From Bacillota bacterium (lineage in GTDB: Bacteria > Armatimonadota > HRBIN16): a stretch of DNA of 64,000 nt. The DNA lies in the NCBI GenBank assembly GCA_023511455.1, contig JAIMBJ010000018.1:1-64000 (forward strand), given 5' to 3'. The first letter of the stretch is position 1. The number at the start of each line of letters is the position of its first letter. A program made the translations under genes and the position numbers. The notes below the pieces were generated by a model. That model worked only from the letters and a program-made list of their open reading frames with translations, did not search any database and was not told where the DNA came from. This document shows positions 63,899 to 64,000 of the stretch, piece by piece.

Positions 63899-64000
63899 TC
63901 AGCGAACAAGATAAGGCAGGCTCTCCAATAGCAACGCCTGCGCTTCTGGCTCGATGTGCTTCTGGTGTTGATCCACCAGCTTCTGGATCGCCGCCAAGGC
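63899..64000 (-). CDS. C-terminal end of a gene cut by the window edge, function unknown
   Basis: The minus frame open from the window edge encodes AIQKLVDQHQKHIEPEAQ and LLLESLPYLVR, then TGA (63901-63899). Its helical, charged composition looks coding, and it ends cleanly before the Rhs remnant. Only 33 residues are visible, so no family can be assigned. It may be a chance frame. Confidence 0.35.
   Translation of the reverse strand, partial: ALAAIQKLVDQHQKHIEPEAQALLLESLPYLVR

Overview
The window looks like a piece of a chromosome with moderate to high GC from a free-living, carbohydrate-degrading, Gram-negative-type bacterium. The gene families point to Armatimonadota, with Planctomycetota or a relative as the alternative. 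The clues are three orphan DUF1559-type pseudopilins, a DUF1800/DUF1501 pair, several very large non-SusCD glycoside hydrolases (DUF6259-like, GH78, GH42/GH5-like), LacI regulators and secretins. The phylum is inferred from gene content; the 23S sequence at the left end could settle it.

Layout. 1-2030: the 3' part of 23S rRNA, then 5S and a strong terminator. 2110-10933: purB, then a LacI regulator with a perfect operator palindrome at its own start site, a secreted GH13 amylase three bases downstream, an acetyltransferase fused to about 900 residues of beta-sandwich, and a second LacI gene converging on it. 10996-18495: a small membrane protein, two DUF1559 pseudopilins, AMMECR1, a DUF1385/YqhQ-like membrane protein, ribosomal protein L31, a dienelactone-hydrolase-like enzyme and two poorly known proteins, with two hairpin repeats between them. 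18640-28782: a glycan region with a secreted clan GH-A enzyme and a GH78 alpha-L-rhamnosidase on the minus strand, and a divergent DUF6259-like hydrolase overlapping HD-hydrolase and RNase HI genes. 28994-36567: a DUF438/hemerythrin/PAS sensor, an M42 peptidase, a four-PDZ HtrA-like protease beside a pseudoprotease, a cysteine-rich secreted protein and miaB.

36577-47856: a small frame-disrupted gene, a VapBC-like toxin-antitoxin pair, rhaD, three translationally coupled secretin genes with no other pilus or secretion genes, a CoA-binding protein, a repeat-bearing coiled-coil protein, leuD and leuC, and a third pseudopilin flanked by a 15-bp inverted repeat. 47891-64000: an ADP-ribosylglycohydrolase interrupted by an in-frame TAG, a GH42-like/dehydrogenase/sugar-isomerase operon, a membrane protein, the DUF1800/DUF1501 pair, a thioredoxin-reductase-like flavoprotein, a second DUF6259-like giant and an M3-type peptidase. 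The right edge holds an Rhs remnant and the tail of a cut-off gene.

How the genes work together. Most content serves scavenging of plant or microbial polysaccharide: amylase under local LacI control, rhamnosidase plus rhamnulose-1-phosphate aldolase, several secreted giant hydrolases, and a cytosolic GH42-like/dehydrogenase/isomerase set. The least explained parts are the triple-secretin operon, the acetyltransferase fusion, and the protease/pseudoprotease pair. No CRISPR array, intact insertion sequence, prophage or tRNA gene was seen.
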